Origin: DATFKA01 sp042095835
GTDB taxonomy: Bacteria; Bacteroidota; Bacteroidia; Chitinophagales; Saprospiraceae
Reading direction: 5' to 3'
Assembly (NCBI GenBank): GCA_042095835.1
Contig: JBELML010000110.1
Coordinates: forward strand, 1 to 21,571
DNA: 21,571 nt
In this document: positions 8,250 to 14,368 of the stretch, piece by piece
Numbering within the stretch: position 1 is the stretch's first letter
Layout of the letters: every line of letters starts with the position of its first letter
Position numbers and translations under genes: made by a program
The notes under the pieces: generated by a model
What the model was told of the DNA's origin: nothing
Seen by the model: only the letters and a program-made list of their open reading frames with translations
Database searches by the model: none

Positions 8250-8381
8250 AATAAATTAAACATCTTTACTAGTTCTTTTGCCGCCCAGTTTCGTTAAAAA
8301 GCCTCGTTGATGCGCTGCATCGCCTGCGTTTTTTGCCTCACTGAACAGCAAAATACCTGCGTAAATCTTGTATACTTTATT
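8250..8381. repeat. Long imperfect palindrome, copy 1 of an intergenic repeat family
   Basis: The 132 bases are symmetric about 8315. The core is GATGC (8309-8313), loop GCT, GCATC (8317-8321). Outward on both arms come an A/T pairing block (TTAAAAA versus TTTTTTG), CAG, TTTTGC, TTTAC and, at the edges, AATAAA/TTTATT; spacings on the two sides agree within a base. The central 48 bases (8290-8337) align without gaps to the complement of 12914-12961 in copy 2: shared blocks are TTCGTTAAAAA, CTCGT, CTGCG and TTTTTGCC. It is the main content of the long gap between the two Spy-like genes. It contains no gene. It could be a MITE, a REP-like repeat or a structured leader. Confidence 0.7.
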
Positions 8382-8436
8382 AATGCCCCATTCCTTAGTT
8401 AGTATAAATAAGATTAATAATTTCTATGTACGAACA

Positions 8437-8570
8437 CTCCTCACATCTCCAGAACTCCTAGTCACCCAATCTCCCCTCCTAGTCCCCAACTCACAAAGTC
8501 TCCCCCTCACAAAGTCTCCCAGTCTCCCGGTCACAAAGTCACCCAGTCACCCCCTCTCCAAGTCACCCTT
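8437..8570. repeat. Degenerate short tandem repeat (AGTCWCCC-type)
   Basis: A strongly strand-biased, C-rich plus-strand tract made of variants of AGTCTCCC/AGTCACCC. The longer unit TCACAAAGTC(T/A)CCC occurs three times, at 8491, 8507 and 8531. Spacing between units is irregular (16 and 24 bases). The tract covers the 3' end and stop codon of the minus-strand Spy-like gene and then continues into the gap. The plus-strand open frame over it is a low-complexity Ser/Pro/Leu translation and is not treated as a gene. Confidence 0.75.
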
Positions 8571-8963
8571 CCCCCTCTCCCTACCACGCTCTCCTGGCCC
8601 CCTTCTAGGGCCTCGTTTGAAACGTTCGTGAAAGTGTTCCAATCTTTTAATTTGCTCTTCGGTAAGAATTGGGTGAATTTGTGCTTCTAAATCCTTGATG
8701 AGGGTTTGTCTTTGATTTCTATTTTCGCGCATGAACTCGCCCATCGTTTTAGCATGCGCTCGAAGGATAGGTTGCAGTTGGGCACGCTGCTCTTCGGTCG
8801 GATCGACTACATTCATCAATTGTCTCATAAAGAAAGGTGCTTCACCGAGTTGTCTCACTTTGGTGACTTCTTGCTTGATCATCTGTCGGTGGGTGATAAA
8901 CCCTCCCACGAATCCAATTAAAATCAGACCTATGATTGCGAGTACTGTCTTTAGTGTATTCAT
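8547..8963 (-). CDS. Small membrane-anchored Spy/CpxP-like protein
   Basis: A 138-residue protein with one N-terminal membrane segment (about residues 6-25, LKTVLAIIGLILIGFVGGF) and a periplasmic helical domain. The domain has DPTEEQRAQLQPIL and ILTEEQIKRLEHFHERF, the paired LTxxQ-type motifs of Spy/CpxP-like proteins; in that family these sense or buffer misfolded envelope proteins or metals. The C-terminal 20 or so residues are low complexity (RGPRRGPGERGRERG...). The last six, GDLERG, and the stop codon are encoded by the adjoining tandem repeat, so the tail is probably variable between strains. The gene starts 10 bases after the anti-sigma stop, placing it in the sigma/anti-sigma operon. 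It could function as a co-sensor for the anti-sigma factor; that is inference from context. Confidence 0.8.
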   Translation of the reverse strand: MNTLKTVLAIIGLILIGFVGGFITHRQMIKQEVTKVRQLGEAPFFMRQLMNVVDPTEEQRAQLQPILRAHAKTMGEFMRENRNQRQTLIKDLEAQIHPILTEEQIKRLEHFHERFKRGPRRGPGERGRERGKGDLERG

Positions 8964-8973
8964 TCGATTCGTT

Positions 8974-9369
8974 TTAATAGTTCAGTAAGGTATAGGCATC
9001 TTCAGGGCTTAAATCCTGTATGCCCAGCAAAACGTCTGTATTGAGGCTGCCTTCAGAGAAGTATAAACTCATCAATACACTCAATACGAGGAGGACGCAA
9101 GCAGCGGCGATTTGTGCTACAAATTGTGGCAGTTGAATCACCCTAGATTTAGCCTTTGCTACACGGAGCATCACCTGGTCTACAAAATCAGCTTGTTCGG
9201 CCACATGTAAGCTACCCAGAGTTGTCCTTAAGGCAAGCAATTCTTCTTTTTTGGCCCTCCATTCGGGGCGACCTTGCAAAGCAAGTTCTAGTATCTTTTG
9301 CTCTTGAGGTTCAAGTTCGGTATCCAAAGACCGGACTAATAGCTCATATATTTCTGTATCCTTCATCAT
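8974..9369 (-). CDS. Putative anti-sigma factor
   Basis: A 131-residue single-pass membrane protein. The N-terminal 75 or so residues are cytoplasmic and helical (MKDTEIYELLVRSLDTELEP... ), resembling the short anti-sigma domains of Bacteroidota, but without the His-x3-Cys-x2-Cys zinc motif. One membrane helix lies at about 84-105 (VAQIAAACVLLVLSVLMSLYF), followed by a short periplasmic tail of about 25 residues. The start overlaps the sigma factor stop by four bases (ATGA on the minus strand), the classic coupled arrangement of an ECF sigma factor and its membrane inhibitor. The call rests on position, topology and size more than on sequence motifs. The start could be either of two consecutive ATGs; the first gives the overlap. 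Confidence 0.75.
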   Translation of the reverse strand: MMKDTEIYELLVRSLDTELEPQEQKILELALQGRPEWRAKKEELLALRTTLGSLHVAEQADFVDQVMLRVAKAKSRVIQLPQFVAQIAAACVLLVLSVLMSLYFSEGSLNTDVLLGIQDLSPEDAYTLLNY

Positions 9370-9926
9370 ACCAATGGACTTAAAATGACTTGTAATTTTT
9401 TTTGTGCTCGCGCCAATCTTGAAGCGACGGTACCTTCAGGGATGTTTAGCATTTGAGCCGTCTCTTTCATAGAATAACCTTGTACCAATCGCAACACAAC
9501 TACCGACCTAAAGGCTGGCTCCAAACTGGTAAGTGCCGTTTGAATCATTTCTTGCATCTCTTTTCGCTCTGGCGCATTGGATCGATCCTGGATATTGGCC
9601 AGGCTACGATTGGCACTGGTGTTAAAAATGCGCCACTTGTTTCTACGTTTTCTTTTATCTAGTGCCGTCAAGGAAAGATTGATAGCGATTCGATGCAAGA
9701 AAGTACTCAATTTGGCTTCTCCTCTGAATTGTGGTAATGCTTTATGCAGGCGTATAAAAACCTCCTGTGCGACATCATCTGCTTCTGGATCATCACCTAG
9801 CATTCCGATCACCGTCTTCCGAACCTGAGGGGCATATTGCTCTACCAAATAACGAAAAGCGGTTTGGTCACCGTTTTGCGCCTTTTGGATGTAAGCAGCC
9901 TCTTTTGAAATCGGAATAGTCTTCAA
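9366..9926 (-). CDS. ECF (RpoE-type) RNA polymerase sigma factor
   Basis: A 186-residue sigma-70 family ECF factor. Region 2 (about 15-85) includes FRYLVEQYAPQVRKTVIGML, DPEADDVAQEVFIRLHKAL for core binding and FRGEAKLSTFLHRIAINLSL for -10 recognition. Region 4 (about 125-180) includes LEPAFRSVVVLRLVQGYS and the helix-turn-helix METAQMLNIPEGTVASRLARA-like stretch (actual start MKETAQ). The reading frame opens at a TTG: there is an in-frame stop three codons upstream and no ATG before the region 2 helix, so TTG 9926 is the best start. It heads an operon with the anti-sigma gene and the Spy-like gene. A GGAAA/GTC-type sequence just upstream may give autoregulation. Confidence 0.92.
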   Translation of the reverse strand: MKTIPISKEAAYIQKAQNGDQTAFRYLVEQYAPQVRKTVIGMLGDDPEADDVAQEVFIRLHKALPQFRGEAKLSTFLHRIAINLSLTALDKRKRRNKWRIFNTSANRSLANIQDRSNAPERKEMQEMIQTALTSLEPAFRSVVVLRLVQGYSMKETAQMLNIPEGTVASRLARAQKKLQVILSPLV

Positions 9927-9944
9927 GTATTGCTATTTTACTTC

Positions 9945-9974
9945 TTAGACTATCGGGAATTCCAAAACTTTCCC
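9945..9974 (-). promoter_or_regulatory. Possible ECF-type autoregulatory promoter
   Basis: On the minus strand GGGAAAGTTTT (9964-9974) is followed by GTCTAA (9945-9950), with about 17 bases between GGAAAGT and TCTAA. This resembles the GGAAC/GTC architecture of ECF sigma promoters and sits 19 bases before the sigma factor TTG start. The spacer also contains the palindrome GGAATTCC. Only similarity is seen; the true recognition sequence of this sigma factor is unknown. Confidence 0.3.
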
Positions 9975-10055
9975 TTAGTGGCTATTTTTTTTAAATTTTA
10001 TGATTTTGATAACGTTTATCTCAGCAGAAACTCCTTTATTCGTCAATATATCCTA

Positions 10056-10071
10056 CTTGTTTTCTAACAAG
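10056..10071. promoter_or_regulatory. Small inverted repeat upstream of the aldo/keto reductase gene
   Basis: CTTGTT and AACAAG form perfect 6-base arms around TTCT, 23 bases before the start codon of the reductase gene. It may be an operator or a short leader hairpin. No function can be assigned. Confidence 0.25.
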
Positions 10072-10094
10072 CTCATATATAACCCTACCAAAAC

Positions 10095-11087
10095 ATGGCT
10101 ATAACAATCAAAGAACTCGGTAATACTGGATTGCAAACCTCAAATATGGGCCTAGGTTTAGCAGCTCTCGGCCGACCGGGTTATATCAATCTGGGGCATG
10201 GCGATGATCTGGCCCATGATTATGTTGTAGAAGCAATGGAAGGCCGCACCCATCGAATGTTGGACTTGGCTTATGAGAAAGGCGTACGCTACTTTGATGC
10301 AGCTCGATCTTATGGAAGAGCAGAGCAGTTCTTGTTATCTTGGTTGGGAAATAATAATCATCAAGACATTGTGGTAGGCTCAAAATGGGGATATATCTAT
10401 ACCGCTGATTGGAAAATTGAGGCCGAAAAACACGAAATCAAAAAGCATACCCGCGAAGTACTAGACAAACAGTGGGAGCAATCCGCAGCACTCCTTCCAC
10501 ACCTTAAACTGTATAACATCCACTCTGCTACCTTCGATAGTGGCGTCCTAGACAATAAAGAAGTACTTGAAAAATTGGCAGAAATCAAGTCCAATGGCAT
10601 CAAAGTGGGGCTATCTCTGAGTGGAACACAACAAGCCGAAGTACTGGAAGAAGCCATGCTGATCCGAGTAGATGGCAGGCATCTTTTTGACGTAGTACAA
10701 GCCACCTATAACATCCTAGAACAAACTATGGATACTGCCCTCACTCATGCAAAAGAAGCTGGTATGGGCATCATTATCAAAGAAGCGCTAGCCAATGGCC
10801 GCTTGACACCCAGAAACAAACGTCCTGTATTTGAAACAACCAAAATTGAACTGGAACGCCTTTGCGACTTGGAAGGTATAAAAATGGATATGCTTGCTCT
10901 AGCTTATGTAATGAGCAAACCTTGGGCAGATATCGTCCTCAGTGGTGCGGCTGTAGAAACTCACCTGAGCTCTAATATCGCCGCTGCGAAGGTAGAACTC
11001 AGCACCGAAACCATACAAAGTCTTGCTCAACTTAGTATGGATACTACAGCCTATTGGGAAGAGCGCAAGTCTCTAACCTGGAATTAG
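10095..11087 (+). CDS. Aldo/keto reductase
   Basis: A 330-residue NAD(P)H-dependent oxidoreductase of the aldo/keto reductase superfamily with the (beta/alpha)8 fold. The catalytic tetrad is visible: D68 in YFDAARSYG, Y73 in the same block, K97 in VVGSKWGY and H143 in LYNIHSA. The barrel opens with the family's short hairpin (IKELGNTGLQTSNMGLGLAALG). A later block, IIIKEALANGRL, and the C-terminal VLSGAAVETHLSSNIAA, in the cofactor-binding position, also fit. The substrate is not evident; members act on aldehydes, ketones or sugars. The start ATG at 10095 begins directly with the first strand. An ABC ATPase gene follows by 75 bases with no obvious terminator, but the functional link is unclear. 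Confidence 0.9.
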   Translation: MAITIKELGNTGLQTSNMGLGLAALGRPGYINLGHGDDLAHDYVVEAMEGRTHRMLDLAYEKGVRYFDAARSYGRAEQFLLSWLGNNNHQDIVVGSKWGYIYTADWKIEAEKHEIKKHTREVLDKQWEQSAALLPHLKLYNIHSATFDSGVLDNKEVLEKLAEIKSNGIKVGLSLSGTQQAEVLEEAMLIRVDGRHLFDVVQATYNILEQTMDTALTHAKEAGMGIIIKEALANGRLTPRNKRPVFETTKIELERLCDLEGIKMDMLALAYVMSKPWADIVLSGAAVETHLSSNIAAAKVELSTETIQSLAQLSMDTTAYWEERKSLTWN

Positions 11088-11162
11088 CCAATGAATTAGA
11101 GAATGGAGCTTGGCTTCCATTTTGATTTTTGTAAATTAGCTATTCAGTACAAAACCTATTTC

Positions 11163-11960
11163 ATGCCTTTTATAGAATCACAGCTGCCCAATATTATCGA
11201 ACTGAAGAACATCAGCCAGAGTTATGATGGTGGGCAAAGCTATATTATCGATGGACTAGACTTTCTAATCGAAGATAAACCTGATCAGGGCCAGTTTGTA
11301 GTCATCATGGGTATGTCTGGTTGTGGAAAGTCCACTTTGCTACGCTATATTGCTGGTTTGCAAAAACCGAGCAAAGGAGAAGTGCTCATACATGGCAAAC
11401 CGATCAATGAAGAGAACCGGGTGAGCATGGTCTTCCAGCGCTATTCTTCTTTGCCTTGGATGACCGTATTGGATAATGTAGCCTTAGCGCTCAAATACAA
11501 AGGCGTGTCTAAAAAAGAAAGAGAAGAGAAGGCTATGGAGATGATCGAACTCGTCGGTTTAGCTGGACACGAAAAAAAATATGCGCAATATCCTACTTTG
11601 TCAGGTGGTCAACTACAAAGAGTAGCGATTGCCCGATCGATGATTGCTAGCCCAGAAATCCTTTTGATGGATGAGCCTTTTGGAGCCCTTGATATCAATA
11701 CGCGATTGCAGATGCAGGATTTATTATCTAAAATTTGGCTGCAATTCCACCCAACGATCATCTTCATCACCCACGATATTTCGGAGGCCGTCTATCTAGG
11801 CGATGACGTTTATATCATGAAGTCTGCTCCATCTAAGTTTGTCGAGCACCTCAAGATTGACCTTCCCTTTGAACGAAATCGAGAGATCAAGCGCAATCCG
11901 CGTTTTGTCGAATTGGTGCATGAGTTGGAAGATAAGATGATTGCGGTGGCTGATTTATAA
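11163..11960 (+). CDS. NitT/TauT-type ABC transporter ATP-binding protein
   Basis: A 265-residue ATPase subunit of the nitrate/sulfonate/taurine (SsuB/TauB-like) class of ABC importers. Motifs in order: Walker A GMSGCGKST (50-58), Q-loop VFQRYSSLPWMTV, signature LSGGQLQRVAIARSM, Walker B ILLMDEPFGALD and the switch histidine in IFITHDISEAVYL. The Q-loop with SSLPW and the EPFGALD block are characteristic of this class. The ATG at 11163 is preferred; the in-frame ATG at 11103 would add a 20-residue leader unlike family members. No permease or substrate-binding protein gene lies beside it, so its transport partners are either outside the window or the subunit is shared. The substrate cannot be deduced. 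Confidence 0.9.
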   Translation: MPFIESQLPNIIELKNISQSYDGGQSYIIDGLDFLIEDKPDQGQFVVIMGMSGCGKSTLLRYIAGLQKPSKGEVLIHGKPINEENRVSMVFQRYSSLPWMTVLDNVALALKYKGVSKKEREEKAMEMIELVGLAGHEKKYAQYPTLSGGQLQRVAIARSMIASPEILLMDEPFGALDINTRLQMQDLLSKIWLQFHPTIIFITHDISEAVYLGDDVYIMKSAPSKFVEHLKIDLPFERNREIKRNPRFVELVHELEDKMIAVADL

Positions 11961-11994
11961 GCATTTACCTCTTTACCTAACATTCTTTCTAGAA

Positions 11995-12012
11995 AAGCCT
12001 TTTAAAAGGCTT
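11995..12012. terminator. Perfect palindrome at the 3' end of converging genes, possible terminator
   Basis: AAGCCTTTTAAAAGGCTT is an 18-base perfect palindrome. It lies 35 bases after the stop of the ABC ATPase gene and includes the stop codon of the opposing choice-of-anchor V gene. It can form a short hairpin (AAGCC/GGCTT plus A-T pairs) on either strand. The position suits a shared terminator, but the G+C part of the stem is short and no long T run follows. Confidence 0.35.
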
Positions 12013-12841
12013 GATGAATAAACTTCCGCGTACTCACGCCGCGCTCATTGACCAATTGTAAGAAATAGAGCCCGCTTGGCAGATTATCCATTTGCCAATT
12101 GAGGCGATTTTCGCCCGTATTGAGGCGTACAGATCTGCTACCGAGCAAGCGATTCTGCTGATCGATCAGACGAAGTTGGTACTGCTGGCTTCTATCCATT
12201 TCGATTTTGGCATTAATTACACCATTAGATGGATTTGGATAGAGCATCCACTGGATTCGGAGTTGAGCAAGTGCATTGGTGCTACTGACGGCGCCTTCTG
12301 CAATCCGTAAGGCTTGATCAAGGATATCTGGGTCATCTCCCGCGCTTCCTGCGGCGTTGTTGACTGCATTTCCAGCGGCATAAAAACGTACCTCTCCAGT
12401 CCCTGCATCTGGTGCTACCCAAGGGATATTAATGGTGCCTTCTGACAATTTGGTGGCATGTTCTACATAGGTACGATCATTCACATCGATGCTGCGAGTA
12501 CCTTCTGGCAAAGTTCCATAACTACCCGCAGTAATGTTATCACCAGTTGCAAGAGCCACGGCCTGAAATCCATATCGGCTAGGTGCGTTGGAGGTGTTGA
12601 TTTCGATACGCAATATATATTCTTCGCCGGGTACATAGCTACTCACTTCCACGTCGTCTTGTAATAAGGTGGCTACGACCTCTGTACCAAAATTTCCTCC
12701 CGTATGGCAGCTAGCACAAGAGCCGGTGCCAATTGGTGAGCCTGTACGATCAAGGCGTTGTACCGCTCCTGCTCCTGAGGAATGGCTAAGCAAAGCAAAA
12801 GCAGTGGCCAATATAAAAATAGAGTAGATGATTCTTCGCAT
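12002..12841 (-). CDS. Secreted choice-of-anchor V protein with CxxCH motif and T9SS sorting domain
   Basis: A 279-residue exported protein. It has an N-terminal signal peptide (about 1-27). Right after it comes GTGSCASCHTGG, a single CxxCH (C42, C45, H46) of the kind that binds c-type haem. A beta-rich domain follows (about 48-185: VSSYVPGEEYILRIEI, YGFQAVALATGDN, GEVRFYAAGNAVN). This matches my recollection of the choice-of-anchor V (reelin-like) domain of Bacteroidota. The C-terminal 80 residues are a T9SS sorting domain (MLYPNPSNGVINAKIE... ending RKFIHQAF). The protein is therefore expected at the cell surface. Whether haem is really attached is unknown. The start codon ATG at 12841 is only 10 bases from the edge of a long palindromic repeat. 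No electron-transfer partners are adjacent. Confidence 0.82.
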   Translation of the reverse strand: MRRIIYSIFILATAFALLSHSSGAGAVQRLDRTGSPIGTGSCASCHTGGNFGTEVVATLLQDDVEVSSYVPGEEYILRIEINTSNAPSRYGFQAVALATGDNITAGSYGTLPEGTRSIDVNDRTYVEHATKLSEGTINIPWVAPDAGTGEVRFYAAGNAVNNAAGSAGDDPDILDQALRIAEGAVSSTNALAQLRIQWMLYPNPSNGVINAKIEMDRSQQYQLRLIDQQNRLLGSRSVRLNTGENRLNWQMDNLPSGLYFLQLVNERGVSTRKFIHQAF

Positions 12842-12851
12842 AGCTTAGTTA

Positions 12852-13018
12852 TTAGAGTATGTTTAAATTTTGTTTTTGGAGTTAAAATTTGATGATTTTG
12901 TTTCTAGAAAAGGCAAAAAGCGCAGTAATAGCCTAGCTATTACGAGCATTTTTAACGAATTCTAGGGGCAAAAGGGCAAATTTTAGCCCGAGGGATAAAT
13001 TTTTAAACATGCTCTTAA
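12852..13018. repeat. Long imperfect palindrome, copy 2 of an intergenic repeat family
   Basis: These 167 bases are symmetric about 12934. The core arms GTAATAGC (12925-12932) and GCTATTAC (12936-12943) are perfect around CTA. Going outward, both arms carry, in complementary form, an A5/T5 block, CTAGAA/TTCTAG, CAAAA/TTTTG, TAAAATTTG/CAAATTTTA and the terminal block TTAGAGTATGTTTAAA (12852-12867) versus TTTAAACATGCTCTTAA (13002-13018). Spacings agree within one or two bases. The central part aligns without gaps to copy 1 in inverted orientation. It occupies about half of the long gap between two divergent genes. It encodes no protein that I can support. Confidence 0.75.
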
Positions 13019-13125
13019 GTTGGGAATGGTTAAATATCTTTTAAATAAAACAAGAATTCAGCTTATTAGACGACTTTTAGGGTCTTTGGTTTAAACAAAT
13101 AAGTATAGAAAGAAAAATTTGAGGT

Positions 13126-13156
13126 AGTACTATGTACTTGAATTGCTTTATCTTTG
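13126..13156 (+). promoter_or_regulatory. Candidate -7 element and small palindrome before the thioredoxin-fold gene
   Basis: TATCTTTG at 13149-13156 matches the Bacteroidota TAnnTTTG element perfectly and would give a leader of about 19 bases to the ATG at 13181. No -33 TTG lies at the best spacing; the closest TTTG (13118-13121) is 27 bases away. AGTAC-TAT-GTACT (13126-13138), a small palindrome, lies just upstream where a regulator could act. The remaining sequence from 13019 to 13125 is A/T rich and shows nothing I can name. Confidence 0.4.
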
Positions 13157-13180
13157 ATACGCTGCTTAAAAAATAGCTTT

Positions 13181-14365
13181 ATGAAAACAATAATGACTTT
13201 ATCTATCGTCTTGCTCAGCGTATTCTCCTTTGGACAAGGAATTGAATTTTTTGAAGGAAGTTGGCAGGAAGCCCTCGACGCTGCCAAAAAAGAAAATAAA
13301 ATCATCTTTGTAGATGCCTACGCAGAGTGGTGTGGCCCATGTAAGCGCATGGCTGCTACCGTCTTCACCACGAAAGAAGCCGGAGATTTTTATAATAATA
13401 ATTTCATCAATTATAAAATGGATATGGAAAAGGGTGAAGGCCCTTCTTTCGGTCGTAAATATCCAGTTCGTGCTTTCCCCACTTTAATGTTTATTGATTT
13501 TGATGGCAAAAAAGTCCATCAGAAAGTAGGCGCTCAGAATACACCTTCTTTTATCGAACTAGGGAAGGCCGCTTTGAAGATGGTCGACCGTAGTGGCCAG
13601 TATGCTGCTTTGTATGAGAAAGGGGATCGTAGCCCTGAATTGATCTACAACTATATTGCCGCTTTAAACCAAGCCGGCAAACCAAGTAATAAAATTGCGA
13701 ATACCTACCTACGAAATCAAAAAGATTTAAGCTCGGAGATCAATCAAAAAATTATTTTTGAAGCAACTACACAAGTAGATTCTAGAGCCTATACGCTTTT
13801 CAGCAAAAACTTGGCAGGGATCAAGAGTATCTATAATGCAGAGCAAATTGATCTTAAAATCACCAAGGCAGGTAAAAAAACCTTACAAACAGCCATTGAG
13901 TTTAGCGATACTGATCTTTATAATGAAGCCAAAGAGAAGGTGGCAGCAGTAGCAACTGCACAAGCTGCTGACGAATTTCAGTTGGAAGCAGATTTGATCT
14001 TTGGTTTCACCAATAAAGACTTTAAGTTGTATAGCAAAGCCTTGAAAAACTATGCGAAAGCTTTTCCTCAATTGGACAATCTTAGTCAAGCGAAGAAATA
14101 CGTCAGCCAAGGCTTGAATTTGATTAGAGCAGATAAGAAAGTGGCAGATGGGGTCGTTGATCTGGCAGAGGCCATGACAAAATCTGAGCAAGCAACTTAT
14201 CAGGAGCATATTTTGTTAGCTAATGTCTACAGTAAACTTGGTAATCAAAAACAGGCAGTAAATGCACTGAATCAAGCTGAAAAAATGGCGACCAAGCAGA
14301 AAAAAGTACAACAACAAATTCAGCGCCTCCGAGAGAAAATGCTTCAGGAAGGTGCCAAATCGTAG
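13181..14365 (+). CDS. Exported thioredoxin-fold protein with helical C-terminal domain
   Basis: A 394-residue exported protein. After a signal peptide (MKTIMTLSIVLLSVFSFGQ) comes a thioredoxin domain (about 22-135) with active site WCGPCK (C51, C54), a following catalytic-domain block and the cis-proline segment RAFPTLMFID. The rest (about 150-394) is helical and Ala/Lys/Gln rich with TPR-like periodicity (for example LANVYSKLGNQKQAVNALNQAEKMA), so it may bind partner proteins. It probably acts as a periplasmic thiol-disulfide reductase or reductant carrier. The ATG at 13181 is preferred to an upstream TTG at 13154 because it starts the signal peptide. thiL begins three bases after the stop, so it is the first gene of an operon. 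The redox partner is not in the window. Confidence 0.85.
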   Translation: MKTIMTLSIVLLSVFSFGQGIEFFEGSWQEALDAAKKENKIIFVDAYAEWCGPCKRMAATVFTTKEAGDFYNNNFINYKMDMEKGEGPSFGRKYPVRAFPTLMFIDFDGKKVHQKVGAQNTPSFIELGKAALKMVDRSGQYAALYEKGDRSPELIYNYIAALNQAGKPSNKIANTYLRNQKDLSSEINQKIIFEATTQVDSRAYTLFSKNLAGIKSIYNAEQIDLKITKAGKKTLQTAIEFSDTDLYNEAKEKVAAVATAQAADEFQLEADLIFGFTNKDFKLYSKALKNYAKAFPQLDNLSQAKKYVSQGLNLIRADKKVADGVVDLAEAMTKSEQATYQEHILLANVYSKLGNQKQAVNALNQAEKMATKQKKVQQQIQRLREKMLQEGAKS

Positions 14366-14368
14366 AAA

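Noticed and set aside
8368..8631. Plus-strand open frame rich in Ser, Pro, Leu over the tandem repeat
   Set aside because: It is the translation of a low-complexity repeat and lies partly antisense to the Spy-like gene; no signal, domain or independent start context supports it.
11103..11162. Upstream ATG for the ABC ATPase
   Set aside because: The added 20 residues have no counterpart in the family and the ATG at 11163 starts a normal N-terminus.
11987..12912. Shared string TTTCTAGAAAAG at 11987 and 12901
   Set aside because: A self-complementary A/T-rich dodecamer recurring in this base composition is likely by chance; flanks do not align.
13066..13305. Minus-strand open frame across the thioredoxin-fold gene start
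   Set aside because: It is antisense to the signal peptide region and has no recognisable features.
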